Source: Euborellia annulipes
Taxonomy: Eukaryota; Arthropoda; Insecta; Dermaptera; Anisolabididae
DNA: 64,000 nt
Direction: 5' to 3'
Assembly: GCA_023213315.1 (NCBI GenBank)
Contig: JAKCPI010005501.1
Span: 1 to 64,000, forward strand
This document shows positions 21,184 through 32,484 of the stretch, in pieces; within the stretch, counting starts at the first letter, position 1; each line of letters starts with the position of its first letter. A program made the position numbers and the translations under genes. The notes beneath the pieces are model-generated. The model made no database searches. It was not told the origin of the DNA and saw only the letters and a program-made list of their open reading frames with translations.

Positions 21184-22232
21184 ATGCGCGTCTCGGGGTG
21201 CTAATTTTCGGAGATTCCATCGGCCACAATTTTGAAGCTATCGACCTCAAATTTTTTTTAAATTAAAGCTATTTAAAATATCTACAACTTATAGAAGCCC
21301 TTTTTTTGATTTTCGAAAAAATAAAATTTTTTTTTAGATTAATCGCATTAAATAAAAGATATTTTAAAAAATCTGGTGTGACTGTCGCACAGCACACAAC
21401 TTTCTCTTACCTTCGGTAATCGAAAGTTGTGTTCTGTGCTTGTCACACCAGATTTTTCGTGTCGACATATATTTAGTTTCCGCCGATATATTAAAATTCA
21501 AGATGTAAAATTTATAAGTATGGGAAAATATTTATATTTTGTTACCATGGCAACCATTTCTCCTATCTTTTCTATGAAGCACAAGAGTAAAGTGGGCTTC
21601 AAACAATTTTGAGGGCAAAACGAGAATATACATTTGAAAGAGCATCTAATAAATAATTGATTTTTGAATTTTAATCAAAATCGTTAGAGCGAATTTTGAG
21701 AAAATTGAAAAAAACTGAAAAAGTACATCAGTAAAGTACTAGTACCCTTTGGCCGATTTTGATTAAAAGCTTATTTTTCCGGTCCCGGGGGCTGCCTAAC
21801 TTAAATATAAAATTTCAACTTCCTAGCTCAATTCCTTCATGCTTAAAATTGAACACACACACACAGACACACAGACCATGTCACGAAAATCACTTTTTTG
21901 GATTCAGGGGACCTCAAAACGTAAAGATCCATCAAAATCTCGACATCGAATTTTTGACATGAAACCAATACTTTCTCTCTATATATATATTACATATATA
22001 CATAGGTAAGAGAAAGTAAAAAATCCGCTCTATATCTTATAGATAATTAAATTAGTAATCATTGTGTTAAAAAATAATTAACTTTTCTACCCTTAATTAA
22101 TTAGCTGGAAATTTTAAAATAAAATGGAATAAATCTCTTGTATCCCTATGGGATAAACTAACGCCATCTCTTGGCTAGAGTAACTCGGTACTGAATCGTC
22201 TTCTAACGGTTTTTCGAGACGCGCACCTTAGT
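21184..22232. mobile_element. MITE-like element with TGCGCGTCTCG ends
   Basis: TGCGCGTCTCGG at 21185 and CCGTTTTTCGAGACGCGCA-type sequence ending at about 22228 are inverted (shared core TGCGCGTCTCG). The sequence between is non-coding and is interrupted by a DINE-like copy (21372-22017). I found no target duplication, so its class is open. Confidence 0.45.
21372..22017 (+). mobile_element. DINE-1-like element, short microsatellite
   Basis: Complete copy, with only a short CACACACACA run at 21854. It shares GATATATTAAAATTCAAGATG with the fragment at 31475 and so forms a subfamily distinct from copies reading GACAGTACGG at that point. Confidence 0.86.
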
Positions 22233-22801
22233 AAATAAATAAATAATAAAGATAATCCGATTATATCTCCATCCAATTAATCACAATTTTTTTGTTTGCC
22301 AGAATTTCTCCATCAGTCTATTATTAATATTAATTTTTTTTTTTTTAATTTAAAATTCATATTTAATCTATCATAATTTATTTATTTAAAAAGGGACATA
22401 GCAGAAATGTTAATGTTAATCTTAAACAAAATTTTTAAGTTTATTTCAAGGTTTTTTTCTTTTTTTCCAAACAAGAATATTTACTCATATTTTAAAAATA
22501 AAAATAAAACAAAAACTAGTTATAAAGAGATTAATAAAAAAAAAAATGATAGAATGGAATTTATTTAGTCAAAGGGTTTTTATTGTAATAACTAGCTGAA
22601 CAATCCACTTTCGGGGGGCGTTTGAGTCTTGAGAGTTCACTCACCCTCAGGGAAAACTTGGGCCTGGGGGCCAAAATTATAATTTGCCCCCCCCCCCCAT
22701 TCAAAAAAAAAAAAAAATATAAAATGCCACCCCCAAATTCTGGCGCTTCTGGACTAGATCGGACGACTAAATGAGATAAATATTAATAATAAGAAAAAAA
22801 A
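22233..22801. other. AT-rich spacer with C-run
   Basis: No gene. A C-run lies at 22686-22699 and long A-runs at about 22707. A possible transposon end, CAGGGAAAACTTGGGCCTGG, is at about 22651; no partner was seen. Confidence 0.35.
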
Positions 22802-22950
22802 TCTGGTGTGATTGGTCGCACAACAACTTTCTCTTACCTTAGCTAATTGAAATTTGATATCTGTGTTTGTCATAAAGATTTTTTGTCGAGATATATTTAG
22901 TTTCCCATAGCACCTTAGTTTTAAACTTGACCATTTGCATTTCATAAGTA
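22802..22950 (+). repeat. DINE-1-like 5' fragment, second subfamily
   Basis: The 5' hairpin is followed by CCCATAGCACCTTAGTTTTAA, the subfamily signature also found at 24310. It is cut off where the next copy begins at 22955, giving a head-to-tail pair. Confidence 0.75.
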
Positions 22951-22954
22951 AAAA

Positions 22955-23809
22955 TCTGGCGTGACTGGTCACACAGCAAACAACTTTCTCTTACCTTCGG
23001 TAATCGAAAGTTGTGTTCTGTGCTTGTCACACCAGATTTTTTGTCTCGACATATATTTAGTTTCCGACAGTACGGTACATTTGAATTCAAATGTAAAATT
23101 TATAAGTATGGGAAAATATTTATATTTTGTTATCATAGAAACAATTTCTCCTATCTTTCCTATGAAACACAAGAGTAAAGTGGTCTTCAGAAGATTTCAT
23201 TGACAAAATGAGAATATACATTTTAAAGAGAATCTAAAAAATAAAATATTTTTGAATTTTAATCAAAATCGTTAGAGCGAATTTTGAGAAAATCGAAAAA
23301 AACTGAAAAAGTACATCAGTAAAGTACTAGTACTCTTTGGCCGATTTTGATTAAAAGCTTATTTTTCCGGTCCCGGGGGGTGTTTAACTTAAATATAAAA
23401 TTTCAACCTCGGAGTTCAATTCTTCCATGCTTAAAATTGAACACACACACACACACCCCCCACACACCCACACACACACAGACAGACCATGTCGCGAAAA
23501 CCACTTTTTTGGATTCAGGGGACCTCAAAACGTGTATATCCATCAAAATGTGTATGGATGTGTGAATGTGAGTGTGAATGGGAAAAAGTGTGAGTGTTTA
23601 AAAAAAATTTTTATTCTTTGAGATTTTTTCGAAAACTGAATAGTTTATGAAATAATCAACGAAGAAAATGACAAAAATATCACAGGCATAATGCCCAAAA
23701 TGGTACTTTTGGACTCAGGGAGGTCTAAAACGTGAAGAAACATCAAAATCTCCAAGTCGAATTTTTTTACAATTACAATACTTTCTCTTTATATTCTATA
23801 CGAGAAAGT
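22955..23809 (+). mobile_element. DINE-1-like / SINE-tail chimera
   Basis: The 5' hairpin, body and CA run (23442-23480) are normal. After AAAACGTGTATATCCATC (23527) the sequence becomes GTGAATGTGAGTGTGAATGG plus GTGTGAGTGTTTAAAAAAA, which is the tail of the window's tRNA-SINE. It then returns to a diverged element end with an AGAGAAAGT-like hairpin ending at 23809. Either a SINE landed here and lost its head, or replication switched template. Confidence 0.75.
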
Positions 23810-24200
23810 AAAAAAACCGCACAAAAAATACTTTAAGTTCCGGACTGAAGTCCCTTAAACTTTGTTGAAGCGCGAGAAAGTTTTTAAATTTCTAATTATC
23901 ATTTACTAAATATAACTAAAACTTGTTACGGGATATTACTAATTTTTTTTTTTTTTCTCTCTCTCTCGTTAATGTCGAGTTGATATTTCAACCGCTTATC
24001 ACGCGCTCACTCACTCATTCAATTTGACGGACAGAATTTTTTTTATGAGTGGCGCTCGCTCTCTCAACGAACGGCATTGCATAATCCCAGTGCATGGACC
24101 AGAAGATGCTGTGAAAAGAACGTATCTGTGTCATCATCATTAGATCTCCCCCCCCTCCTCTCTACTCTATTCAATTTGTACCGAATTCATTTTCAAAAAA
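23810..24200. other. Unassigned sequence
   Basis: No gene supported. The frame at 24077-24316 runs into the next repeat. CT/TC and T runs lie at 23945-23970. Confidence 0.35.
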
Positions 24201-25209
24201 TCTGGTGTGACTGGCGCACAGCACACAACTTTCTCTTACCCTTCGGTAAGAGAAAGTTGTGCACTGTGCTGGTCACACCAGATTTTTTGTGTCGAGATAT
24301 ATTTAGTTTCCCATAGCACCTTAGTTTCAAACTTGCATTTTAAATGTTGATTGCTTGAAATAAACTATGGTTATTTTTCAAAATTTTAATCTCATATTTG
24401 GACATTTTATACACAATATAGAATCGTAAATAAATACAAAATTTCATAAGAATTGGAAAAAAAATTTTAAATGCGTAAAAAGTTCCAAAGGGGACCCCCT
24501 TTTGAATCGAAATTAACATACAAATCCCTATAGGAAATTAACATTGGCCAAATGCGAAGATAAGGTAGAAAAATTTAAAACGCGTAGAAAGAGAGAAGAT
24601 AGTTTTGTGTGAGAGAGAGATATGTTTTCTCCGAAAAAAAAATGGGCGTTTAAATAATAATTGATTTTTAATCTAATAAAAAGAAAAAGATTTAAATTCG
24701 GTTACCATGGCAACCATTTATTTCTCCTATCTTTCCTATGAAGCACAAGAGTAAAGTGTGCTTCAAACAATTTTGAGGGCAAAACGAGAATATACATTTG
24801 AAAGAGCATCTAAAAAATAATTGATTTTTGAATTTTAATCAAAATCGTTAGAGCGAATTTTGAGAAAATCGAAAAAAACTGAAAAAGTACATCAGTAAAG
24901 TACTAGTACTTTTTGGCCGATTTTGATTAAAAGCTTATTTTGTCGGTCCCGGGGGGTGTTTAACTTAAATATAAAATTTCAACCTCATAGCTCAATTCCT
25001 TCATGCTTAAAATTGAACACACACACACACACCCACCCACCCACCCACACACCCACACACACACAGACCATGTCGCGAAAACCACTTTTTTGGATTCAGG
25101 GGACCTCAAAACGTGAAGATCCATCAAAATCTCGACATCGAATTTTTGACATGAAACCAATACTTTCTCTCTATATATATATTACATATATACATAGGTA
25201 AGAGAAAGT
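24201..25209 (+). mobile_element. DINE-1-like element, long form (1 kb)
   Basis: The 5' hairpin is unusually symmetrical (CTTACCCTTCGGTAAG loop). About 350 bp of extra sequence (24310-24690) separates it from the common body, which resumes at GTTACCATGGCAACCATT (24701). The CA/CCA run is at 25017-25066. Because of its extra segment this copy may be closest to a progenitor. Confidence 0.85.
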
Positions 25210-25524
25210 AAAAATAATAACCATCTTAATTGAGTAACTTGTTTTCCAAAAAAAAAAAAAAAGATTTATGAGTTGATTTTTTTTTTTTTAATCGTCTCTC
25301 TCTCATAGACACTTGTTTACTTTACTGATGAGATATTCAAAGGACATTCAACAAAATAAAACAGGATGTAGTGTATATTTTAAATAAGAGGGACCTGGTG
25401 TGCACTGAGACACGCACAAGTAACGGTGGACAACAATCCTTATTTTAGAGAGACCAAATTCCGGGGAAAAGAATTATTATTACACAAAACAATTTATAGC
25501 TGTGATGTTATATTATTAAGGGGA
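25210..25524. other. Spacer, no gene
   Basis: A/T runs, and a GGGACCTGGTGTGCACTGAG segment at about 25391. Nothing else is recognised. Confidence 0.3.
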
Positions 25525-25885
25525 CTCGGGAGCGAAGGTGTTACGCATGTTTTTCCCGATAAGATGGCGTTGTGTGTCATAAAAAGTATGCCCAAAAAAT
25601 CAAGTAATTCAAAAATTTGCCAAGAGATGTCAGAATGGTAACTAATAATATTTAATGCATTTGGTTGATTTTCATTGATCTTTTAACAATAAATACTTTA
25701 TAAATGTTATTATATATTATGTATCTTTTATAAAAGCATAAAAATATATAAATATAAGCCAGATATAGACTAATCGGCTGTTCGACTAGCCTGCCATCTA
25801 TTGCAAGAATACTGAACTAATTTGATATTTGATTTTTAAATAAATCATCTAAGCTTATTTTGAAAATTTCTTAATTAATATGTGA
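25525..25885 (+). repeat. Family M repeat, truncated
   Basis: It begins AAGGGGACTCGGGAGCGAAG and continues GGTGTTACGCATGTTTTTCC, matching 47196 and 48419. The match stops near AATATGTGATTAATA, where the TAGGGCTCGG element begins. A 71-codon frame across 25426-25641 runs from flank into repeat and is not preserved in sister copies. Confidence 0.7.
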
Positions 25886-25887
25886 TT

Positions 25888-26585
25888 AATAGGGCTCGGA
25901 TTTATAGGCACTGAAAATCTTTAAAATAGGCAGGCAACTAAGCACTAAAAATTATTAAAATAGGCACTTAAAAGGCATTATTTAAAAAATACAGTAATAT
26001 AAAAAAATTTTAAAAATTGATGTCTTATTTTTGGTAATCTGGTGTGACTGGTCGCATAGCACACAATTTTTTTTTTAATTTCGGTAATTTAAAGGCGTAT
26101 TCTGTACTTGTTTGCCAGAATATAAATACTAGGGTCCGACCGAAACAAGATTTTCAGCCGAAACCGAAACCGAATATTCGGCCTCAACCTTAGTTTCGGC
26201 CGAAACCGTAACCGAAACCGAAACTTGTATTTCCTATAAAAATTTTTTTTCATTTTACCTTTTTTTTTTTTTTGAATTTTTTTTTCCTCCCGTGAAAATC
26301 ATTTTACCTTTTTTTTAGGGAGACTAAAATTTTTTTCTCCCTCAAGTGCAAATTATTTGACCTTTTTTTTTTGCATGCGAGTCTCATCCCATTTTTTCAG
26401 ACTCTGGTTTCGGCCGGCCGAAAGGTTCGGCCACTTTTTGGCCGAAACCATGATTTTTGGCCGAAACTGGCCGAAACCGTAACCGAAACCGAATATTCGG
26501 TGGGTTCCTAATAAATACAAATCAAATTTTTAAAATTTTACCCCTTTACCCCCCCCCCCCCCCTCCGCCTTGTATCCGCCCTTGA
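25888..26585 (+). mobile_element. TAGGGCTCGG composite element, split by a hAT
   Basis: The left end TAGGGCTCGGATTTATAGGC and GGCACT-rich arm equal those at 1752. From 26038 the sequence is the AATCTGGTGTGACTGGTCGC module and GCCAGAATATAAATA. It is interrupted by the 381-bp hAT and then resumes to a C-run and CCTTGTATCCGCCCTTG (to about 26584). That last end is the inverted complement of the CAAAGGGCGGATCC end at 50708, so two terminus types are fused. Confidence 0.65.
26130..26510 (-). mobile_element. hAT MITE, TSD ATAAATAC
   Basis: A compact 381-bp element with exact TSD ATAAATAC (26122-26129, 26511-26518) and ends TAGGGTCCGACCGAA / GGTTCCTA. It is built of TTTCGGCC-type repeats and CCGAATATTCGG palindromes. 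The empty site is preserved at 1990 and 51015 (AGAATATAAATA then AAATC), confirming the insertion point. It is the uninterrupted relative of the 3.2-kb element at 17676. Confidence 0.93.
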
Positions 26586-27479
26586 TTCTAATTATTGTAA
26601 ATCCAACAAATATTTAAAAATTTTCAATACTAGAAAAATTGAGATATAGACTTAATTCCTATAAGAAAGAAAAATTTCAATAAAAAATACTTTTCTTATT
26701 TTATTTACTAGAAATTATTATTTCATTTTTTTTCATTAGTATAAAAAAAAAAATCTCATACATAATATAATTTATTATGCGATTATTCATTAAGAGTTTG
26801 TTGTTGTTGTTGTTGAAGTATGCGTTCATCAAAAAAAAAAGTCTCATGTCTACAAAAGAGGCTTTTCATTTTTTGCAATTTTTTTTTTTTTTTTTTCTTG
26901 AAAAGCTTTAAGCCGATTAGAGGTTTAACCTGAAGAGAAGGCGCCAGAAAAAGAGCGAGAGATAAGGAAGGAAGGCCGAGGAGGGAAACAAATTTATCTA
27001 CAATCGATAGATTGAGAAAATATAGGGCAAGGCGATTACAGCCATTTCTTGATTATTTAAATCCTGTTTTCTAATGAAATCATAAAGAAGAATATTTTCT
27101 AAGTAAATCTTTGTTCGAGTAACGTTAAAAAAAATAAAAAAAAAATAGGAAGCCACCAGAGAGAGAGAGAGAGAAGAGATAACCATGTGGCTTTCATTAG
27201 AAATTCACACAACATACGTAGCACTGTACGCAAATAAAAATATTATTCCTTTTGAAAAGGGAAAAACAAATTTAATAGAATGTTTGTTAGATTTTATATT
27301 TTGCAAGCTCGGTAGTTGGTGTAGTGGGTTAAAATGTCGCCTTGTACAGTAAGCGCCACAATTAAGTCCCCAGCCATGCGTTTTCTACTTATTTATTTAA
27401 AAAAAAAAACACACTTTTTTCTCATTCACACAATCTTTTCGGCAACTTAGGCTCTTTTCTCGCTGTCAGTTACATTTTT
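26586..27479. other. Spacer with tRNA-like and SINE-tail fragments
   Basis: At 27309-27350, GGTAGTTGGTGTAGTGGGTTA resembles an A-box region. At 27400-27460 a minus-strand SINE tail (CACTTTTTTCTCATTCACAC, CTTTTCGGCAACTTAGG) lies between A-runs. GTTGTTGTTGTTG is at 26803. No gene is seen. Confidence 0.45.
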
Positions 27480-28127
27480 ACTTTCTCTTACCTATGTATA
27501 TATGTAATATATATATAGAGAGAAAGTATTGGATTCATGTCAAAAATTCGATGTCGAGATTTTGATGGATCTTCACGTTTTGAGGTCCCCTGAATCCAAA
27601 AAAGTGGTTTTCGCGACATGGTCTGTCTGTGTGTCTGTGAACAAAATATCTCAAGAACGAAAAGAGCCAGGAGGTTGAAATTTTATATTTAAGTTAGGCA
27701 CCCCCATGGGACGTGACACGAAGCTTTTTAACAAAATCGACCAAAGAGTACTAGTACTTTACTGATGCACTTTTTCAGTTTTTTTCGATTTTCTCAAAAT
27801 TTGCTCCAACGATTTTTTTTAAAATTCAAAAATCAATTATTTTTTAGATTCTCTTTAAAATGTATATTCTCATTTTGTGATTGAAATCTTCTGAAGACCA
27901 CTTTACTCTTGTTCTCCATAGAAAAGATAGGAGAAATGGTTGCCATGGTAACAACATATAAATATTTTGCCATACTTATAAATTTTACATCTTGAAAATC
28001 GAATGTACCCTACTGTCGGAAACTAAATACATGTCGACACAAAAAATCTGGTGTGACAAGCACAGTACACAACATTCGATTACCGAAGGTAAGAGAAAGT
28101 TGTGTGCTGTGCGCAAGTCACACCAGA
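27480..28127 (-). mobile_element. DINE-1-like element, full copy
   Basis: Minus-strand copy, closest in detail to the one at 1-670: both have GAACAAAATATCTCAAGAACG in place of the TTCAATTTTAAGCATGAA segment, so the two form a subfamily. Microsatellite minimal (GTCTGTCTGTGTGTCTGTG at 27618). Confidence 0.86.
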
Positions 28128-28306
28128 TTTTTTTTTAATTCTTTCTAAACCAATTATATCCAACCAATTTTCAATTTTACGGTATTTTTTCTCGCAAATC
28201 GTCCATTGTGTTTAAACTGATTTGCATTAATCATTGTAATATATTAAATAAAATAAAATTGAAGGCGTTTAAGATTTAAAATAGATAGTTGATGAATGCA
28301 ATGTTG

Positions 28307-28668
28307 CATAGGCGCAACCAGGGGGGGGTTAGGGTTTTAACCCCCCCCCCCCCCCAGGAGATAAAAAAAAATCAAAATATATATATTACAAATAGAAAAG
28401 AAAAAGTATAATCATTTCGGTTCCGCAAAAGAGGAAATATTCCGCGGGCGGCACATGGGGAAAAATTTGGTTCCACGGGGCGGCAAACATTTAGCGTCTC
28501 TAAAAAAAAAAAAAGGTAAAATATTTTTACGGACTGGAAAAAATTTCCCCGCAAGGCAAAAAAACTTCGGTTCTGCGAAAAAAAAATTTTTCACAGAAAA
28601 ATATTTGAGATTTGAGCCCCCCCCCCCCCGGAAACCCCCCCCAGGAGCAAATCCTGGTTGCGCCACTG
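28307..28668. mobile_element. hAT MITE, TSD CAATGTTG
   Basis: Exact TSD CAATGTTG (28299-28306, 28669-28676). The ends are CATAGGCGCAACCAGG and CCTGGTTGCGCCACTG, inverted repeats of the CAGTGGCGCAACCAGG type. The inside has long G and C runs near each end and GCGGAACCAAA / CTCTAAAAAAA modules shared with 34334-34576 and 41420-41942. Non-coding; the frames here are antisense low-complexity reads. Confidence 0.92.
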
Positions 28669-28754
28669 CAATGTTGCCAGTTCTATATTACGTGAAAAGC
28701 TGCTCAAGTCAAAAGTCATTCATTTAATATTTTTGGTAATTAAATTATTAACTT

Positions 28755-29009
28755 TTTTTTTTTTCACACTTTTTCTCATTCACACTCACACTCACACACA
28801 CATTCACACTGTCTTTTCGGCAACTCAGGCCATATAAGACATTTACGATAACCGTTATGAATATATATTATTTAGGGTCCAGGCATTCTTATTTAAGCCA
28901 TTTGGTATCCAATTGGCTTAAATAAAATCATCGGACTGCCTGGGGTCCGAACCCGCGACGTTTGGTATACGAGGTTAGCACGCTAACCTCTACACCAAGC
29001 CCCGAGGGC
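28755..29009 (-). mobile_element. tRNA-derived SINE, full length, TSD AATTATTAACTT
   Basis: Complete minus-strand copy. Read on that strand: CCTCGGGGCTTGGTGTAGAGG (A box), GGGTTCGGACCCC (B box), the ATTTAAGCCAATTGG body, a GTGTGTGAGTGTGAGTGTGA tail and poly(A). The 12-bp TSD AATTATTAACTT is exact (28743-28754, 29010-29021). An internal RNA polymerase III promoter is expected from the boxes. Confidence 0.93.
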
Positions 29010-29021
29010 AATTATTAACTT

Positions 29022-30355
29022 AATACAATTATAAACTCTGATAGGTCACGACTAAATTATAATAACGAAATACTAGAGTCTTCAAGTAAATGTAAAAATG
29101 ATTAAAACGTTGCTATACTGCCATGTCAAACGACCTGACGAATTGACATCATTTTTGTATGTATCTTGCTGTTTTTTGTTTTTGTTTTTGTTAACTCTTG
29201 TAAATTAAGATTTATTACAATAAAATTGTTTGACTGATCGTAGGTCCTGATGAAGAGTGCGATCGGCACTCGAAACGTCGACAAAAAATAGATTTTGTTT
29301 TATTTTTCGCCTTGGCTGCCCTTGTAACGCATCCTCATATTATAATAAGGAATTTTGAAATTCAAATTTTTAATTTTATTAAAAAAAAAAATGTAGATTC
29401 TATTATGACTTACGGGGTACTATCCGAACAACCTTAATAAAAAAAAATTTTTTTTTGACCGACAGATAGGGTATATTACATTGATTATCTACCTTCAAAT
29501 GAAGAGAATAAAATTTATTTTTTCTGTCTCTCCCGGAAGAATTCGTTAAAGAGTTCATTACTCTCACAAAGGAAATTATATATCAAACAAGAAATAGTTT
29601 TTTTTTTTTATTGGTTTTATGTTAAAAGGATGTTGAATGTTGGTCACATCAGATTTTATCTTTACTTGGAATTGGCTGCCTAGCATGCTAATTAAAAACA
29701 AGTAAAGAGAGAGGGATAATTTAAAATAAGAAAGGTCGGGAATGTAATTTCCCTTTAGATGCCCTTCAATATAGGGCGACAAAGTTGTTTGTTGTTGTTG
29801 TTGTTGTTGTTGGTGCCGAAGGCCTAGTCAAAAGTTTCCTTTGATTACAAACAACTTGGAAGAAGAAGACTTCCGGTTTGTCACTAGACCAAAGGAGGGG
29901 GGGGGATTACACAAAATACACCTTTGCCTTGTTATCGGGGACGTTGTTACAAGAAACAATTTCATTTTTAATTAACTTATAAGGTTTTCCCTCTTGTTTT
30001 TTAAGTTTATAATTAAAATACAAGTAGCAAAGTAATTTTGCGAATAAAAGGGGAGTGTTTGTAAATATAGAGCACCTTTAACACACAGGGATTTATTAAA
30101 ATTTATCTCGAGATCAAAGGTGCAATAAAGTCGTTAGAGTTGCCTTTAACTAATTAAATAATTATAAGGATTATAATAATTATATTAAAATAAACCCTTT
30201 CTGAGAATTAAAATATTTGGAAATAGAAAATCTGGCATATTACCCCCGCGGGTATCTAAAAATAAAATTACTACTTGTTTGTTCTAATAATATTATTTTT
30301 GTTTTAATAAATACATATCTAATTATTCTTAAGAAGGTCAGTGAAAGGAAAAAAA
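29022..30355. other. Spacer with a hammerhead-like core
   Basis: No gene. Apart from the motif at 29258-29287 it holds a GTTGTTGTTGTT run at 29787-29811 and a G-run at 29897. The remainder looks low-copy within this window. Confidence 0.4.
29258..29287 (+). ncRNA. Hammerhead-like core with perfect helix II
   Basis: CTGATGA, one A, then GAGTGC-GATCG-GCACTC (a perfect 6-bp stem) and GAAACGTCGAC. Flanking sequence offers only a weak helix I (GTC/GAC), so this may be a degenerate copy. It is followed by AT-rich sequence like other copies in the window. Confidence 0.45.
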
Positions 30356-30387
30356 TTTGGTGTGACAGTACACACCTTTCTCTTACC

Positions 30388-31405
30388 CAGGTCCGCGGAC
30401 AGGCTTGGCGGGCCCCGGGACTACTTAATAATAGGTTACGGGCACCCACCTCCACCCTAAAATATTTTTTCTAGTTTATTAAAGGCTATTGTAGCCTTCA
30501 TGCCAACAATTTTTTACACAGTTTTTGACACAATTTTTTAAACAGTTATACATATATTATAATGTTTATTTAAATAAAAAAAAGCCTACGGGCTTGGTCT
30601 AGTTGGTAGCGTGTCTACCTTCTATACCGAACGTCGCGGGTTCGGACCCCAGGCAGTCCGATCATTTTATTTAAGCCATTTGGATACCAAATGGCTTAAA
30701 TAGAAATGCCTAAACCCCCAATAGATATTATCATATATAACAGTTATCGTCAAAGTCTTAGATGGCCTAAGTTGCCGAAAAGACTGTGTGAGTGTGAGTG
30801 TGAACGAGAAAAAAGTGTGAGTGTTTAAAAAAAAAAATTAAAAAAAAGTAATTAAAAATTTGTCAAAATTCTCTAAATATAGAGTTACTATAATTTATCG
30901 AGATCAGATCCGGAGAGACGACTTCCGGGTAGTCTGGGAGGATATAGAAATATTTTTGAAAATTAGCCAGTTTTTAGCTACCCTGAGACGTGGAAAATAC
31001 TATCAAACTTACTGTTAGCTTAATTTATAAGCATTTTAATTTAAAAAAAAAATAAAGTATTATGGGGCACCCATGGAGTAAAATTCCCCAATTTGGCCAC
31101 ATATTAATATGGCCTGAAAATACCTCGAACGTTATCATTTATCGTTCATATAATTTTAAGATTTGAAGACTTAAAGCCCCCGGGCCCCATCAGAAGAAAA
31201 TGATTATTTTTTATTGAAATTTTAACCATGAAAATTTCTAAATGAAGCTTAATGAGTTATGCGGAGAGAAATATGGACCGAAACTCCTGAAGAGTTCCAA
31301 GAAAATTACTTTTTATTAGAGTTTTAAGGTTGGAGCGCAAAGGGCCCGGGCCCCGGGGATAAAGCCCTCCCTGCCCCCCCCCCGCCCACCTTGTCTGCGA
31401 CCCTG
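30388..31405. mobile_element. hAT element, TSD CTCTTACC/CTCTTACA
   Basis: The ends CAGGTCCGCGGACAGG and CTTGTCTGCGACCCTG are inverted repeats. The 8-bp flanks CTCTTACC (30380-30387) and CTCTTACA (31406-31413) differ by one base and lie in the 13-bp subterminal repeat of the DINE-like host. G/C-rich runs mark both subterminal zones (30393-30420 and 31340-31390). A SINE is nested inside. No transposase. Confidence 0.85.
30586..30850 (+). mobile_element. tRNA-derived SINE, full length
   Basis: CTACGGGCTTGGTCTAGTTGGTAGCG gives the A box, written here as GGCTTGGTCTAGTTGG; GGGTTCGGACCCC gives the B box at about 30640. The body, the GTGTGAGTGTGAGTGTGAAC tail and poly(A) follow. The head differs slightly from the AGGGGTTAGCGTGCTAACC copies, indicating at least two SINE subfamilies. 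It is nested in the hAT at 30388-31405. Confidence 0.9.
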
Positions 31406-31700
31406 CTCTTACATTCGGTAATTGAAAGTGTGTTCTGTGCTTGTCACACCAGATTTCTCGTGTCGACATATATTTAGTTTCCGCCGATATATTAAATTCA
31501 AGATGTAAAATTTATAAACATGGGAAAATATTTATATTTTGTTACCATGGCAACCATTTCTCCTATCTTTCCTATGAAGTACAAGAGTAAAGTGGTCTGC
31601 AAAAGATGACAATGGCAAAATGAGAATATACATTTTAAAGAGCATCTAAAAAATAATTGATTTTTGAATTTTAATCAAAATCGTTGTAGCGAATTTTCTT

Positions 31701-32484
31701 TTCATAATTAAGAAAAGGCGAGGGTCCACCGCAGGCGGGCCTGAGCCAGCAGGGGAGGGGGAAGCCCACCGAAGGCGGGTTTATGTTTATCATGAGTTTA
31801 TTAAGTAATTTTTTTTTTTTTTTTTTCTAAATGTTTCACTTAACAAACGTTTCGTATTAAATAAAGAAATGATGCTAAGAGCCATTGAAAATGAAAAACA
31901 GAAATTATTTATTAAAGTTGCCTTCTTTTATAATCCAGAGAGTATATAAATGAAAACTTTTTTTTTTTTTTTATAAATAGCCCTCGGATTAAAAACGCTT
32001 TATCTTTGCGATTATTCTTTTTAAAGAAGATATAAAAGGCAAGCTAGGGCAAGATCAATTTTCCTCGTCTCAACTTTATCATCGTTCACTTAAAAAAAGA
32101 GGGTAAAAACGTACGGCCAGATGAACCAAGATAAAGACCACCGCCCCCGCCCCCGCCCCCGCCCCCCAGTCAGTTCAGACACGCACTTTTGTGAGGGGGC
32201 GGTGGTTTAATAGATGGGCCTGGAACGCCTGAGCTTAGGCCACCGGATTAACCGCTAGCGCTGAGCCTGCCTTAAAAGAAGAGAAGAACGTTCGTTGCTT
32301 TTCAAGAATTAATCACTCGCTTTAGAATAAAAAAAAAATTCTGCGGGCAGTTTGTTAGTTAGGGGAAGACATAATAGAACGCTTTTTTATTAGGATTAAT
32401 TCAAAAATATTTTTTTTTATATTTATAGAAAATGCAAAAAAAATTTGCAATTTTCCCATATTTTTAATTATATTCTAATATAAA
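31701..32484. other. Spacer with GC-rich fragment and C/G-rich tract
   Basis: 31715-31790 is a minus-oriented GC-rich head fragment (AAAAGGCGAGGGTCCACCGC). 32141-32167 is a repeated CCCCCG tract followed by GGGGGCGGTGG (32197-32207), able to pair with it. No gene. Confidence 0.45.

Larger units (their letters stand above)
30356..31700 (+). mobile_element. DINE-1-like element split by a hAT
   Basis: The first 32 bases of the 5' end (from TTGGTGTGACAG) lie at 30356-30387. The rest of the hairpin (TTCGGTAATTG...CACACCAGA) and the body continue at 31406-31695. The intervening 1018 bp are a hAT. The 3' half is missing; the copy stops at GCGAATTTTCTTTT, next to a GC-rich fragment. Confidence 0.82.

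Noticed and set aside
25426..25641. 71-codon frame ending in SNSKICQEMSEW
   Set aside because: It crosses the border of family M, and the equivalent regions at 47230 and 48460 are not open in the same way.
28412..28727. Overlapping frames rich in K, F, P and G
   Set aside because: They lie across homopolymer G/C and A runs of a 362-bp hAT MITE.
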